A stretch of 64,000 nucleotides of DNA from Kaistia soli DSM 19436 (GCF_900129325.1 NZ_FQUP01000001.1:434001-498000), one strand, 5' to 3'; shown: positions 42,345 to 52,749, numbered from the stretch's first letter. Program-made: numbers and translations. The notes: generated from the sequence alone by a model not told the origin.

Positions 42345-45300
42345 ATGAGATTCACGCGCCTGCGCCTCGTTGGCTTCAAATCTTTCGTCGATGCGTCCGA
42401 TTTCGTCATCGAGCCAGGCCTGACGGGCGTTGTCGGCCCGAATGGCTGCGGCAAGTCCAACCTCGTCGAAGCCCTGCGCTGGGTTATGGGCGAAAGCTCA
42501 TACAAGAATATGCGCGCGTCCGGCATGGACGACGTCATCTTCTCCGGCAGTGGCAATCGTCCGGCGCGCAACACCGCCGAAGTGATGCTGGCGATCGACA
42601 ATTCCGCCCGCACGGCACCGGCCGCCTTCAACGACGCCGACATGCTGGAGGTGACCCGGCGTATCGAGCGCGAGGCGGGTTCGGTCTATCGCATCAATGG
42701 CCGCGAGGTGCGCGCCCGTGATGTGCAGCTCCTATTCGCCGATGCCTCGACCGGCGCCCGCTCGCCGGCCATGGTCGGACAGGGGCGCATCGGCGAGCTG
42801 ATTTCGGCCAAGCCGCAGGCACGCCGCGCGATCCTCGAAGAGGCGGCCGGCATTTCCGGCCTCTATTCCCGCCGCAACGAGGCCGAGACGCGACTGAAAG
42901 CGGCCGAACAGAACCTCGAACGGCTCGACGACGTTCTCGGCGAAATCGAGGGACAGATCGAAGCGCTGCGGCGCCAGGCCCGCCAAGCCAATCGCTACCG
43001 CAATCTCTCCGGCGACATTCGCAAGGCCGAGGCGCTGGCGCTCTATCTCCGCCTCACCGCTGCGACCGCCCAAATGCGCGAGGGCGAGGCGCAGCTTGCC
43101 GCCGCGACGGCCAAGGTCGGCGAGCGCTCCGACGTTCAGACCGGCGCGGCGCGCGACCAGGCGGTCGCGGCGAGTGCCCTTCCCGCGGCACGCGAGAATG
43201 AGGCCAAGGCGGCCGCCGCGCTGCAGCGTCTCGGCATGGAGCGCAACGGCATCGAAGCCGAGGAACGGCGGATGCGCGAGCGGCTCGCCGATCTCGAACG
43301 CCGCCTCAAGGATCTGGCAGCCGATATCGCGCGCGAGGAAAAGCTGCAGCGCGAGAATGCCGGCATGATGGAAGCGCTCGACGCCGAGGAGGCGCGGCTG
43401 CGCGGCGAGGAAGAGCAGTCGGTGACCCTTGGCGTCGCTGCAGAGGCGCGGCGGAGCGCCGCCGAGACCGCGATGGGCGAGGCCGAGCGGAGGCTCGGCG
43501 AGGCGACCGCGGCACATGCCGCTCTTGCCGCGCGGCGAGCCGAACTCGAACGCGCCGTGAAGACAGCCGAGGAGCGACTGGCGCGGGCGAAAGCCGAGCA
43601 GGCCGGTGTCGCCCGCGACGAGGCGGCGCTCGCGGCCGAGATCGCCCGGCTGCCAGGCTTGGCAGCGGCCGAAGAGGCGGTGGCGGCCGCTGAAAGTGCC
43701 CGCAGCGCCGCCGATGCGCGCGTCACGACATCCGAGCGGCAACTCGCCGAGGCGCGGGAGCGTGAAGGCGCGGCGCGGACCCCGCTCACCGAGGCCGAGC
43801 GCACGCATTCGGGCATCGAGAGCGAAATGCGCGCGCTTGAGAAGATCCTCGCTGCTGGGATCCGCTCTGGCCGCCGGCCGCCGATCCTCGACGCGTTGCA
43901 GGTCGAGCGCGGCTTCGAGGCGGCACTTGCCGCTGCCTTCGGCGATGATCTCGATCTCTCCGACGATCCCGCCGCCGCGGCCCATTGGGCCGGTGCCGAG
44001 ACGGCGGATGCGGATCCATTGCTTCCCACGGGCGCCCGTCCCCTCGCCGCCCATGTCGAGGCGCCTGCCCTTTTGCAGCGGGCCCTTGCGCAGACGGGAA
44101 TCGTGAACCGCAGCGAGGGCGCAGCGCTGCAAGCCCGGCTGAAGACCGGCCAGCGGCTCGTCTCGCGCGAGGGCGATGTCTGGCGCTGGGACGGGTTCGT
44201 CGCGACCGCCGAAGCGCCGACGGCCGCGGCGATCCGGCTTGCCAACCGCAATCGTCTCGCCGAATTGCAGAGCGAGATCGGTGCAGCCCGGAAGAGCGTC
44301 ATGGACGGGCGAGCCACCTTGGAGGCGGCCCTGGCGGCGACTCGGATGGCCGGCGATGTCGAGCGCATTTCACGCGAGGCCGCCCGCAATGCGCAAAAGT
44401 CGCTCGATGAAGCGCGCACACGTCTTGCCGCCGCCGAGCGCGAGCAGGGCCGGCTCGCTGCCCGCCGTGCCGCCGTTTCGGAAGCGCGCAGCCGCGTCGA
44501 TGCGGCGCTTCGCGACGCGGAAGGCGCCCGGGAGGTGGCTGGCGCGGCGCTCGCGGCCGCTGATGATCCTTCTGCGGCGGCCGAGCGCTGCAACCAGCTT
44601 CGTGCCGTGCTCGCCGAGCGGCGCGCGGCTCATACCGAGGCACGCGCAGCGACCGAAAGCCTCATCCGCGAGGGCGAATTGCGGCGACGACGACTTGCGG
44701 CGATCGGCACGGAGCGCGGCAACTGGCAGGCGCGCGCGGCGAACGCAGCAACGCAGATGGAAAGTCTTGCCTCCCGGCGCGCTGCGCTCGAAATCGAGCG
44801 TACCAAGCTTCTCGAATCGCCGGCTGATTTCGAGGTCCGGCGGCGCGCTGTCGTGTTCGAGATCGGCAAGGCGGAAATCGTCCGGCGCGAGGCAGCCGAA
44901 AAGCTGGCCGCGGCGGAGCGCCAGCAGACGCTTGCCGATACCGCCGCGCGCGATGCGCTGACCGCGCTCTCGGAGGCGCGCGAGCAGCGCGGCCGCGCCG
45001 AGGAGCGGTTGAAGGCGAGCGAGGAGCGGCGCGGCGAGATCGAGGCGCGCATCGCCGAGACGCTCGATTGCGAGCCGCATGAAGTCGCCAAGATCGCCGA
45101 GCTCGACCCGGCCGCGCCGCTGCCTGAGCTCGACCAGGTCGACAAGCGTCTCGAACGGCTGCGGCAGGAGCGGGAGAAGCTTGGCGGCGTCAATCTGCGC
45201 GCCGAAGACGAGGTCAATGAAAACCTATCGCGGCGCGACAAGCTGACGACGGACCGCGACGACCTGATCGAGGCGATCCGCCGGCTGCGCCAGGGCATCG

Positions 45301-45806
45301 GCAGCCTCAATCGCGAGGGCCGCGAACGGCTTCTTGCCGCCTTTGCCGTCGTCAATGCAGAGTTCCAGCGACTGTTCACGCATCTCTTCGGCGGCGGTAC
45401 GGCCGAACTGCAATTGACCGAATCCGACGATCCGCTGGAAGCGGGGCTCGAGATCATGGCGCGGCCGCCCGGCAAGAAGCCACAGACGATGACGCTGCTT
45501 TCGGGCGGCGAGCAGGCACTGACCGCGATGGCGCTGATCTTCGCCGTATTCCTCACAAATCCCGCGCCGATCTGCGTGCTCGACGAGGTCGATGCGCCGC
45601 TTGACGACCATAATGTCGAGCGCTTCTGCAACTTGCTCGACGAGATGGCGCGCACCACCGACACGCGCTTCGTCACCATCACGCATAACCCGATCACCAT
45701 GGCGCGCATGAACCGTCTCTTCGGCGTCACCATGGCCGAGCGAGGTGTCAGCCAGCTCGTCTCGGTCGATCTCGAGACGGCCGAAAGGTTCTTGGAGGCG
45801 AGCTAG
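42345..45806 (+). CDS. smc: Chromosome segregation protein SMC
   Basis: A 1153-residue SMC ATPase that organises and segregates the chromosome. The N-terminal head (MRFTRLRLVGFKSFVD) has Walker A in GVVGPNGCGKSNLVEAL near 27-43. Long coiled coils run from about 165 to 500 and 660 to 1000 around a central hinge (about 505-640). The C-terminal head has the ABC signature TLLSGGEQALTAMALIFA near 1050-1067 and Walker B ICVLDEVDAPLDDHNVERF near 1075-1093. The last 59 bases overlap the opposite-strand GNAT gene. No scpA/scpB lie nearby. Confidence 0.96.
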   Translation: MRFTRLRLVGFKSFVDASDFVIEPGLTGVVGPNGCGKSNLVEALRWVMGESSYKNMRASGMDDVIFSGSGNRPARNTAEVMLAIDNSARTAPAAFNDADMLEVTRRIEREAGSVYRINGREVRARDVQLLFADASTGARSPAMVGQGRIGELISAKPQARRAILEEAAGISGLYSRRNEAETRLKAAEQNLERLDDVLGEIEGQIEALRRQARQANRYRNLSGDIRKAEALALYLRLTAATAQMREGEAQLAAATAKVGERSDVQTGAARDQAVAASALPAARENEAKAAAALQRLGMERNGIEAEERRMRERLADLERRLKDLAADIAREEKLQRENAGMMEALDAEEARLRGEEEQSVTLGVAAEARRSAAETAMGEAERRLGEATAAHAALAARRAELERAVKTAEERLARAKAEQAGVARDEAALAAEIARLPGLAAAEEAVAAAESARSAADARVTTSERQLAEAREREGAARTPLTEAERTHSGIESEMRALEKILAAGIRSGRRPPILDALQVERGFEAALAAAFGDDLDLSDDPAAAAHWAGAETADADPLLPTGARPLAAHVEAPALLQRALAQTGIVNRSEGAALQARLKTGQRLVSREGDVWRWDGFVATAEAPTAAAIRLANRNRLAELQSEIGAARKSVMDGRATLEAALAATRMAGDVERISREAARNAQKSLDEARTRLAAAEREQGRLAARRAAVSEARSRVDAALRDAEGAREVAGAALAAADDPSAAAERCNQLRAVLAERRAAHTEARAATESLIREGELRRRRLAAIGTERGNWQARAANAATQMESLASRRAALEIERTKLLESPADFEVRRRAVVFEIGKAEIVRREAAEKLAAAERQQTLADTAARDALTALSEAREQRGRAEERLKASEERRGEIEARIAETLDCEPHEVAKIAELDPAAPLPELDQVDKRLERLRQEREKLGGVNLRAEDEVNENLSRRDKLTTDRDDLIEAIRRLRQGIGSLNREGRERLLAAFAVVNAEFQRLFTHLFGGGTAELQLTESDDPLEAGLEIMARPPGKKPQTMTLLSGGEQALTAMALIFAVFLTNPAPICVLDEVDAPLDDHNVERFCNLLDEMARTTDTRFVTITHNPITMARMNRLFGVTMAERGVSQLVSVDLETAERFLEAS

Positions 45807-46347
45807 TCGTAGACTTCGAGTCCAGCGCGTAGCGATATTGCATTATGTCCGTGCCGCGCGGATGCGAAAAGCGCCGCACACTATCGAGGTTGTAGAAGCC
45901 CAACTTTCGCAGCACTCGTCCCGATGTTTCGTTGTCGAAAGCATGCCCGGCCTCAAGTCTCGCAAGACCAAGCGTCCCGAAAGCGAAGTGAACCACCGCA
46001 CCCGCCGCCTCAGACGCGTAGCCGCGCCCCCAAGCCGAACCATCAATCCAGTAACCGAGCGTCCCTTTGTTCTCATCGACACCGTCGATGTCGACAAGAC
46101 CGACCATTCGTCCGTCAATTACGATGGCGAAACGATAGGCCTCTCCCGCCGTCCATTCCCGCTCATGGTCGGCAAACCACCTCTCGGTCGCCGCGGGATC
46201 GGGCGGGAAGGACGCCATGCTCAACATGCGTGACACATTCCAATCCGACCTGATTTCCAGGGCTCGATGTGCATCCTGCCCGATGCTGGGCCGTAGAATG
46301 AGGCGATCGGTCGCAATAGGAAGGCGAGCAGGCGGTCGAACAGGCAT
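45748..46347 (-). CDS. GNAT-family N-acetyltransferase with 3' overlap of smc
   Basis: A 199-residue acetyltransferase of the RimJ/RimL type (TDRLILRPSIGQDAHRALEI near 13-32; LGYWIDGSAWGRGYASEAAG near 97-116, the acetyl-CoA loop; ARLEAGHAFDNETSGRVLRK near 129-148). The domain ends near residue 173 (IMQYRYAL). The remaining 26 residues are Arg/Ser/Pro-rich, encoded largely antisense to the last 20 codons of smc, and look like a read-through extension rather than a conserved part. The acceptor substrate is unknown. Bases 46348-46580 behind its start contain no gene, only a REP-like hairpin. Confidence 0.85.
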   Translation of the reverse strand: MPVRPPARLPIATDRLILRPSIGQDAHRALEIRSDWNVSRMLSMASFPPDPAATERWFADHEREWTAGEAYRFAIVIDGRMVGLVDIDGVDENKGTLGYWIDGSAWGRGYASEAAGAVVHFAFGTLGLARLEAGHAFDNETSGRVLRKLGFYNLDSVRRFSHPRGTDIMQYRYALDSKSTTSSPPRTFRPSRDRPRRAG

Positions 46348-46513
46348 CTCGCAAACCCTCGTGCCGCCTAGAGAGATACCCTCAGCGATTCAACCGCAAT
46401 TCAAGTTCCTTTTCTGTGGCCTGTCGATGCTCACTACAACATCCGGAATTCAGTGTGGGAGGCGATCAAACCCGCTTCACAGCAAGTCACGCTTCGGCGC
46501 ATTGGCTGCAAAG

Positions 46514-46547
46514 GCTGGATCGCCGGGTGGAGCCCGGCAATGACAGG
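46514..46547. repeat. REP-like palindromic element
   Basis: GCCGGG (46522-46527) and CCCGGC (46533-46538) flank TGGAG inside the stretch CTGGATCGCCGGGTGGAGCC and on to GGCAATGACAG. This form (CTGGATYGCCGGGT...CCCGGCAATGAC) is a dispersed intergenic palindrome in many alphaproteobacteria as I recall; only one copy is in this window. Confidence 0.4.
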
Positions 46548-46580
46548 GAAAACTTCCGGAGGTGTGCGGCGAGCTGACCC

Positions 46581-48053
46581 CTACCAGCTCGATAGCTTCC
46601 TGAGCGTTGGCGTCTTCTTGTATTGGTGGCCGCCCATGCGGGTGAGCAGCATTTCGAGCTCCGAGATCGCCTTCAAGAGATGCGGGCCCTTGTTGAGCAT
46701 CACACATTCCGCGCGGGCTGCCATGGCAGCGTCGGTCATCTCGCCGCGCGACGGGAAGCCCTTCTTGATCAGATGCTCCAGCACCTGCGTCGCCCAGATC
46801 ACGGGGATCTGCGCCGCCTCGCCGATCCAGAGAATCTCTTCCTGCATTTCGGCAAGCCGGTTGAAGCCGATTTCGACCGCGAGATCGCCGCGGGCGATCA
46901 TGATGGCGGTCGGCTGCTTGCCACCCGCCCGCACGATCATCTCGGGCAGGTTCGCCAAGGCCCGGGTCGTCTCGATCTTCAGCACCAGCGAGAGCTTCTG
47001 CCAATCCGGCCGGATCGCCGCCAGCGCCTTGTGCAGATCGTCGATGTCGGATGCCGACTGGACGAAGGAGAATTCGATGCCATCGGCATTGCGGGCGACG
47101 AAGTCGAGGTCTTCAATGTCCTTGGCCGTCAGCGCAGGAATCGTGAAGTGGGTGTCCGGAAAATTGACGCCCTTCTCGGGTTTCAGCTTGTAGCCGTCCT
47201 CGTCGGGCGCGCCCGTCGCCTCGACGACGACGCCCCAGCTCTCGACCGCCATCACCGCGGTCGGCAGCTTCCCATCGTCGATGAAAATGCGTTCGTCCGG
47301 CTGGCAGGCCGCCAGCGCCTGCGGCAGCGTGCATTCGACAGCGAGAAGGTCCGCCGGTGTATCGATGAGACGTCCCGGCGCCGCGATCGCGAAGCGCTCG
47401 CCTTCCTTGACGCGCTTGCGTCCATCGAGATCACGAACCGCGCCGGTGCGGATCTTCGGACCCGCGAGATCCATCAGGATCTTCATCGGACGGCCGGAGG
47501 CCGCGCCGGCCATGCGGGCGTGACCAATCATGCGCGCCCATGCCTCACGATCGTCGTGGGCGCAATTGATGCGGATCGCTTCGACACCGAGGTCGGCCAG
47601 CCCCTGCATGAAGTCTGGCCCATCGGCCGCCTCGCTCGGGCACGTGACCAGAAGATGCACCGCCCGGCCTTCGGTCGGCGGACCCAGGATTTCGACGGTA
47701 CGATCGGCAAGATGCTGCTCGCCCGCGAAAAAGTCAGCTTCGCTGGGGAAAGGGCGGCGCGGGACGCTTTCCGTGATCGCGTCGAGGGCGGCGAGGACGG
47801 CATCAAGCGTCGGCATGACGCGGCTTTCGAGCCGCCCGATCGACGAGAGCCCGTGTGCCATCAGCCGGCGCTGCAGCGGCCGGTTGTCACGGCGGCGAAG
47901 CGCAAGGTAGTCGGCGAGATTTCGGGCGCTCGGCCGGAATTCCGACCTTTCGATCGAGGCCGACCAGTCGGCGCAGATTGCAGCGCCCTCTTCCGCGACG
48001 GCATGCGCCAGCGCGTCGACATCACCGCGCAAGGCCATCAGATCACTGGTCAT
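46581..48053 (-). CDS. Atypical pyruvate kinase homologue
   Basis: A 490-residue protein related to pyruvate kinase. The barrel is recognisable: VEAIRINCAHDD near 158-169 (R-x-N-x-S/A-H), LMDLAGPKIRTG near 192-203, the catalytic Lys in LSLVLKIETTRAL, MIARGDLAVE with Mg2+ ligands, IWATQVLEHLIKKGFPSRGEM, and CVMLNKGPHLLKAI. Residues 1-130 are an extra helical N-terminal region, the usual TxGPAS strand is VTCPSEA, and the protein stops shortly after the barrel with no allosteric PK_C domain. ATG 48053 is chosen (GGAG upstream). Whether it makes pyruvate or is a divergent enzyme is open. Divergent from mutY. Confidence 0.8.
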   Translation of the reverse strand: MTSDLMALRGDVDALAHAVAEEGAAICADWSASIERSEFRPSARNLADYLALRRRDNRPLQRRLMAHGLSSIGRLESRVMPTLDAVLAALDAITESVPRRPFPSEADFFAGEQHLADRTVEILGPPTEGRAVHLLVTCPSEAADGPDFMQGLADLGVEAIRINCAHDDREAWARMIGHARMAGAASGRPMKILMDLAGPKIRTGAVRDLDGRKRVKEGERFAIAAPGRLIDTPADLLAVECTLPQALAACQPDERIFIDDGKLPTAVMAVESWGVVVEATGAPDEDGYKLKPEKGVNFPDTHFTIPALTAKDIEDLDFVARNADGIEFSFVQSASDIDDLHKALAAIRPDWQKLSLVLKIETTRALANLPEMIVRAGGKQPTAIMIARGDLAVEIGFNRLAEMQEEILWIGEAAQIPVIWATQVLEHLIKKGFPSRGEMTDAAMAARAECVMLNKGPHLLKAISELEMLLTRMGGHQYKKTPTLRKLSSW

Positions 48054-48180
48054 CACGTGTCTCCGCTCCGGTTGCTCCATCCAGATAGCGGTTGGCGACC
48101 ATGGCGCGATGACACGGATCAATCGGAGTGCGCCGATCGACCACTGGCGCAGTCGGGCGCCCTCAGCGACACTCCCGGCC

Positions 48181-49284
48181 ATGACGACGATAGATGCCCA
48201 AACCCTGCCCGCCCCCGCGCCCGCCGATCTTCTCGCCTGGTATGACCGCCATGCCCGCAGGCTGCCCTGGCGCATCGGCCCAGCCGAGCGCGGACGTGGC
48301 GTCACGCCTGATCCCTATCGTGTCTGGTTGTCCGAAATCATGCTGCAGCAGACCACCGTGACGGCGGTGAAGCCCTATTTCGAGGCGTTCCTAGACCGCT
48401 GGCCGGATGTCGCGGCGCTGGCCGCCGCGCCGTCCGAAGAGGTGATGAAGGCCTGGGCGGGGCTCGGCTATTATTCGCGGGCGCGCAACCTGAAAGCCGC
48501 CGCTGAAGCCGTCGCCGGAACGCTTGGCGGCAAGTTCCCCCAGACCGAATCGGGCCTGGCGGCGCTGCCCGGCATCGGCAGCTACACGGCGGCGGCCATC
48601 GCATCGATCGCTTTCGACCAGCCCGCCGCCGTAGTCGACGGCAATGTCGAGCGCGTATTGACCCGTGTCTTCGCAGTGGAAACCCCGCTACCGGGGGCAA
48701 AGTCCGAAATCCGACGGCTGCAAGAGCGCCTGACGCCGAAAGCGCGGCCCGGCGACTATGCGCAGGCGATGATGGATCTCGGCGCGACGATCTGCACGCC
48801 GAAGCGGCCGGCCTGCGTACTGTGCCCATGGGAGGCGTCCTGTGCCGCGCATGCCGCCGGGATCGAGGAGAGCTTCCCCCGCAAGGCGGCCAAGACGGCG
48901 CGGCCGGAGCGGGCCGGCGCCGCGTTCGTCGCGCGGCGGGAAGACGGGGCGATCCTGCTGAGGCGGCGGCCGGACAAAGGGCTGCTCGGCGCGATGACCG
49001 AGGTGCCCGGCACCGATTGGCTGCCGGTATTCTCTTCCGACAAGGCGTTGGCTGACGCACCTTTTCGCGCCGACTGGCAACGCACCGTCGCGCCTGTGGT
49101 GCATGTCTTCACGCATTTCCGCCTGACGCTCGACATCTATGCCGCCGCGCCGCCGCGCGGGTTCAACCTGCCGGAAGGACATTGGTGGTCGCCACCGGAT
49201 GATCTTCCGGGCGAAGCGTTGCCGAGCGTCATGAAAAAGGCCATCGAAGCAGTCCATCCTGGAATCACCAGACGGCGCCGCTGA
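48181..49284 (+). CDS. mutY: A/G-specific adenine DNA glycosylase
   Basis: A 367-residue MutY that removes adenine mispaired with 8-oxoG. The N-terminal catalytic domain has PWRIGP...YRVWLSEIMLQQTTV (catalytic Glu in SEIM), the helix-hairpin-helix LPGIGSYTAAAIASIAF near 129-145 and the catalytic Asp in AVVDGNVERVL near 150. The [4Fe-4S] motif C-x6-C-x2-C-x5-C is intact in CTPKRPACVLCPWEASC near 208-224. The C-terminal NUDIX-like 8-oxoG recognition domain follows, with GHWWSPP. ATG 48181 matches family N-termini. It is a member of a group often found with DUF721, dsbA and smc. Confidence 0.95.
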   Translation: MTTIDAQTLPAPAPADLLAWYDRHARRLPWRIGPAERGRGVTPDPYRVWLSEIMLQQTTVTAVKPYFEAFLDRWPDVAALAAAPSEEVMKAWAGLGYYSRARNLKAAAEAVAGTLGGKFPQTESGLAALPGIGSYTAAAIASIAFDQPAAVVDGNVERVLTRVFAVETPLPGAKSEIRRLQERLTPKARPGDYAQAMMDLGATICTPKRPACVLCPWEASCAAHAAGIEESFPRKAAKTARPERAGAAFVARREDGAILLRRRPDKGLLGAMTEVPGTDWLPVFSSDKALADAPFRADWQRTVAPVVHVFTHFRLTLDIYAAAPPRGFNLPEGHWWSPPDDLPGEALPSVMKKAIEAVHPGITRRRR

Positions 49285-49351
49285 TCGCGCCGCGACGTCC
49301 GCAGCATGTCCCCAAAAGGGACCCACACGAACGACAACCAGAGGCCAACGC

Positions 49352-49981
49352 ATGCCCGACTCCACACCCGAGATCCGCCACATCGTCTTCGACATCGGCA
49401 ACGTGCTCATCCAGTGGAACCCGGAGCTGCTCTATCGCCGCCTGATCCCCGACGACGGCGAGCGCGCTGCCTTTCTCGCCGAGGTCTGCACTCATGACTG
49501 GAATCTGGAGCAGGATCGCGGCCGGAGCTGGGCCGACGCGGAAGCCGAGGCGATCGCCCTCCATCCGCACGGTGCCGACCATATCCGCGCCTGGCGGAAG
49601 CACTGGCACGAGATGGTGCCGGGCCCGATCGAGGAATCGGCCGCCATTCTCGAAGCGCTCATCGCCGAGGGCTATGACGTGACGGCGCTCACCAATTTCG
49701 CCGAAGACACATTCATTGAGGCGCAGACACGCTTCCCTTATCTCGCAACGTTTCGCGGGATCACCGTCTCGGGCAAGATCCGCCTCGTGAAGCCGGATGT
49801 GGCGATCTATCACCACCATGCCGAGACGCTGGCCCTCGATCCGGCCGCGACGCTGTTCTTCGACGACATGCCGGCCAATATCGAAGCGGCCCGCGCCGCG
49901 GGCTGGAACGCCGAGCGCTTCATCGACCCGGCAACGATGCGCGCCGATCTCGCTCGCTACGGCATCTCGGTGCGCACCTGA
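49352..49981 (+). CDS. HAD-family hydrolase (HAD-IA type)
   Basis: A 209-residue haloacid dehalogenase-superfamily hydrolase. Motif I is IVFDIGNVLI near 11-20; the first Asp is the nucleophile and the second is replaced by Gly-Asn, as in the (S)-2-haloacid dehalogenase/epoxide hydrolase-like phosphatases. Motif II is ALTNF near 111-115, motif III Lys is in RLVKPD near 145-150, and motif IV is LFFDDMPANIEAA near 166-178. The substrate is unknown. It lies 67 bases after mutY on the same strand. Confidence 0.85.
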   Translation: MPDSTPEIRHIVFDIGNVLIQWNPELLYRRLIPDDGERAAFLAEVCTHDWNLEQDRGRSWADAEAEAIALHPHGADHIRAWRKHWHEMVPGPIEESAAILEALIAEGYDVTALTNFAEDTFIEAQTRFPYLATFRGITVSGKIRLVKPDVAIYHHHAETLALDPAATLFFDDMPANIEAARAAGWNAERFIDPATMRADLARYGISVRT

Positions 49982-50024
49982 GCCTTTGAAGGTTCAACTG
50001 GCCGCGAGGAACAGGGAGGCGTCG

Positions 50025-50555
50025 ATGGCCGATTTCTACAGCATCTCGGTGCCGGTCCTGATCCGCTATCTGAGGCAGCTTGATGGGCTGCTCGTCCGCG
50101 TCGCTGACTTCGCGGCCGCACGCGGGGTCAGCGAGGCAGACTTGCTGGCCCTGTCGCTGAGCACCGACATGTTCGATCTCCGCCGGCAGGTTCTCATTGC
50201 GGCCGGCTTCTCGATCCGGGCGCTGCGGCCGATCGCGCCCGCGCTCGCGGCCGTTCCGAACGCCGAGGCCGCGACGATCGTTGAGCTCCATGCCCGCATT
50301 GCCGAACGGATCGACGCGCTATCGCGCCTGGAGCCGGGCGACATCAACGGCAAGGAAGCGGTGCGCGTGATCGAGACGGCGGGCGAGGCAGAATTCGAGA
50401 CCGATGCGCTGACCTTTCTCACCCAGTATGCGCTGCCGAACTTCTTCTTTCACTTCATGACGGCCTTCGCGATCCTGCGCCAAGCCAGCGTCCTGATCGG
50501 CAAGGCGGATTTCGACGGCTTCCACGCTTATCCGCCCGGCTTCCGGTTCGTGTGA
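50025..50555 (+). CDS. DUF1993 domain protein
   Basis: A 176-residue helical protein of the DUF1993 family, a DinB-like four-helix bundle. The family pattern ADFYSISVPVLIRYLRQLDGLL, then LSTDMFDLRRQVLIAAGFS and LPNFFFHFMTAFAILRQ with a closing DFDGFHAYPPGFRF, is clear. ATG 50025 follows AGGGAGG by 6 bases. Its TGA overlaps the GTG start of the GH114 gene by 2-4 bases, so the two are translationally coupled. Function unknown. Confidence 0.82.
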   Translation: MADFYSISVPVLIRYLRQLDGLLVRVADFAAARGVSEADLLALSLSTDMFDLRRQVLIAAGFSIRALRPIAPALAAVPNAEAATIVELHARIAERIDALSRLEPGDINGKEAVRVIETAGEAEFETDALTFLTQYALPNFFFHFMTAFAILRQASVLIGKADFDGFHAYPPGFRFV

Positions 50556-51382
50556 GCAAGGCGGCGCACACAGTGTCGACCATCGCGATCGCCGCCGCCT
50601 TCTTCGCCGCGCTATTTGCCAACGTCGCCGCCGCATTTCCGCAATTGGCGATGGCACGCGACAGGGGCTGGACACCGAAGCCCGGCGGCAGTTGGCAGTT
50701 GCAACTCCAGGGCACAGTCAACACCGGCTACGATGTCGACGTCTACGATATCGACCTGATCGATACGCCTCAGGCCACCATCGACGCACTGCATCGACGG
50801 GGCCGGTTCGTCGTCTGCTATTTCTCGGCCGGTTCGTCGGAGGATTTCAGGAGTGATGTCGGGGTCTTCCAGCCCTCCGACTTGGGAAAGAAACTGGATG
50901 GATGGGAAGGCGAGCGCTGGCTCGATATCCGCTCCGCCAATGTCCGGCGCTTCATGATCGAGAGGCGGCTGGATTTGGCCGCAGCCAAAGCCTGCGACGG
51001 CGTCGACCCTGACAATGTCGACGGCTTTGCCAATAACAGCGGCTTTCCGCTGACGTCAGAGGACCAGGCCAGTTATAATCGCTTCCTTGCCGCGGAAGCC
51101 CATAGGCGCAACCTGAAAATCGGGCTGAAGAATGATCTCGAACAGGTCGCGGCGCTCGTCGATGCGTTCGACTTCGCGGTCAACGAGCAGTGTCACGCCT
51201 TCAGGGAATGCGACAGACTCCGCCCTTTCGCAGCAGCGGGAAAGCCGATCTTCAACGTCGAATACCAGGGCGACGGGCTGAAATCCCGAACGATGCTCTG
51301 TGCAGCGGCGCGCGAGGGGTCGATGCACAGTCTCGTGCTGCCGCTCGCTCTCGACGACAGCTTCCGCTTTTCCTGCGACTGA
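50552..51382 (+). CDS. GH114-family (endo-alpha-1,4-polygalactosaminidase-like) protein
   Basis: A 276-residue secreted TIM-barrel protein of the GH114 family. Residues 1-27 are a signal peptide (STIAIAAAFFAALFANVAAA-F). The barrel carries YDVDVYDIDLIDTPQ near 59-73, RGRFVVCYFSAGSSEDFR near 82-99, ERWLDIRSANVRRFMIERRL, DGVDPDNVDGFANNSGF near 150-166 (the acidic catalytic region), NLKIGLKND and ECDRLRPFAAAGKPIFNVEY. The family prototype cleaves galactosamine polymers. It starts with GTG, overlapping the upstream TGA (GTGA). An extracellular or periplasmic polysaccharide role is likely. Confidence 0.85.
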   Translation: MSKAAHTVSTIAIAAAFFAALFANVAAAFPQLAMARDRGWTPKPGGSWQLQLQGTVNTGYDVDVYDIDLIDTPQATIDALHRRGRFVVCYFSAGSSEDFRSDVGVFQPSDLGKKLDGWEGERWLDIRSANVRRFMIERRLDLAAAKACDGVDPDNVDGFANNSGFPLTSEDQASYNRFLAAEAHRRNLKIGLKNDLEQVAALVDAFDFAVNEQCHAFRECDRLRPFAAAGKPIFNVEYQGDGLKSRTMLCAAAREGSMHSLVLPLALDDSFRFSCD

Positions 51383-51389
51383 CGCCGCC

Positions 51390-52599
<1,210 letters not shown>

Positions 52600-52749
52600 G
52601 AGAAGGTTTCCGGCAATTTTGGCGACTGGACATCGTTTCGCCGGAGATGTCCCGCCACTCTCTAGCCCGATATCCGGCCGGAGGCCGCAACCCGCGCGAA
52701 CGGGCGTTCACTCCGCATGAAAACGCTCTAAAGTCCCGAAACGACTGGC

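Noticed and set aside
43136-44593. 485-residue Ser/Arg/Ala-rich minus-strand frame inside smc
   Set aside because: Antisense of the SMC coiled coil; low-complexity translation and no start signals.
46623-48245. 540-residue plus-strand frame antisense to the pyruvate kinase homologue
   Set aside because: It is an Arg-rich shadow frame typical of high-GC DNA. The opposite strand carries conserved kinase motifs, and this frame has none.
52703-52714. GAAC-N4-GTTC near the VWA gene
   Set aside because: This resembles Gram-positive LexA sites, not the operator type of this group; no support otherwise.
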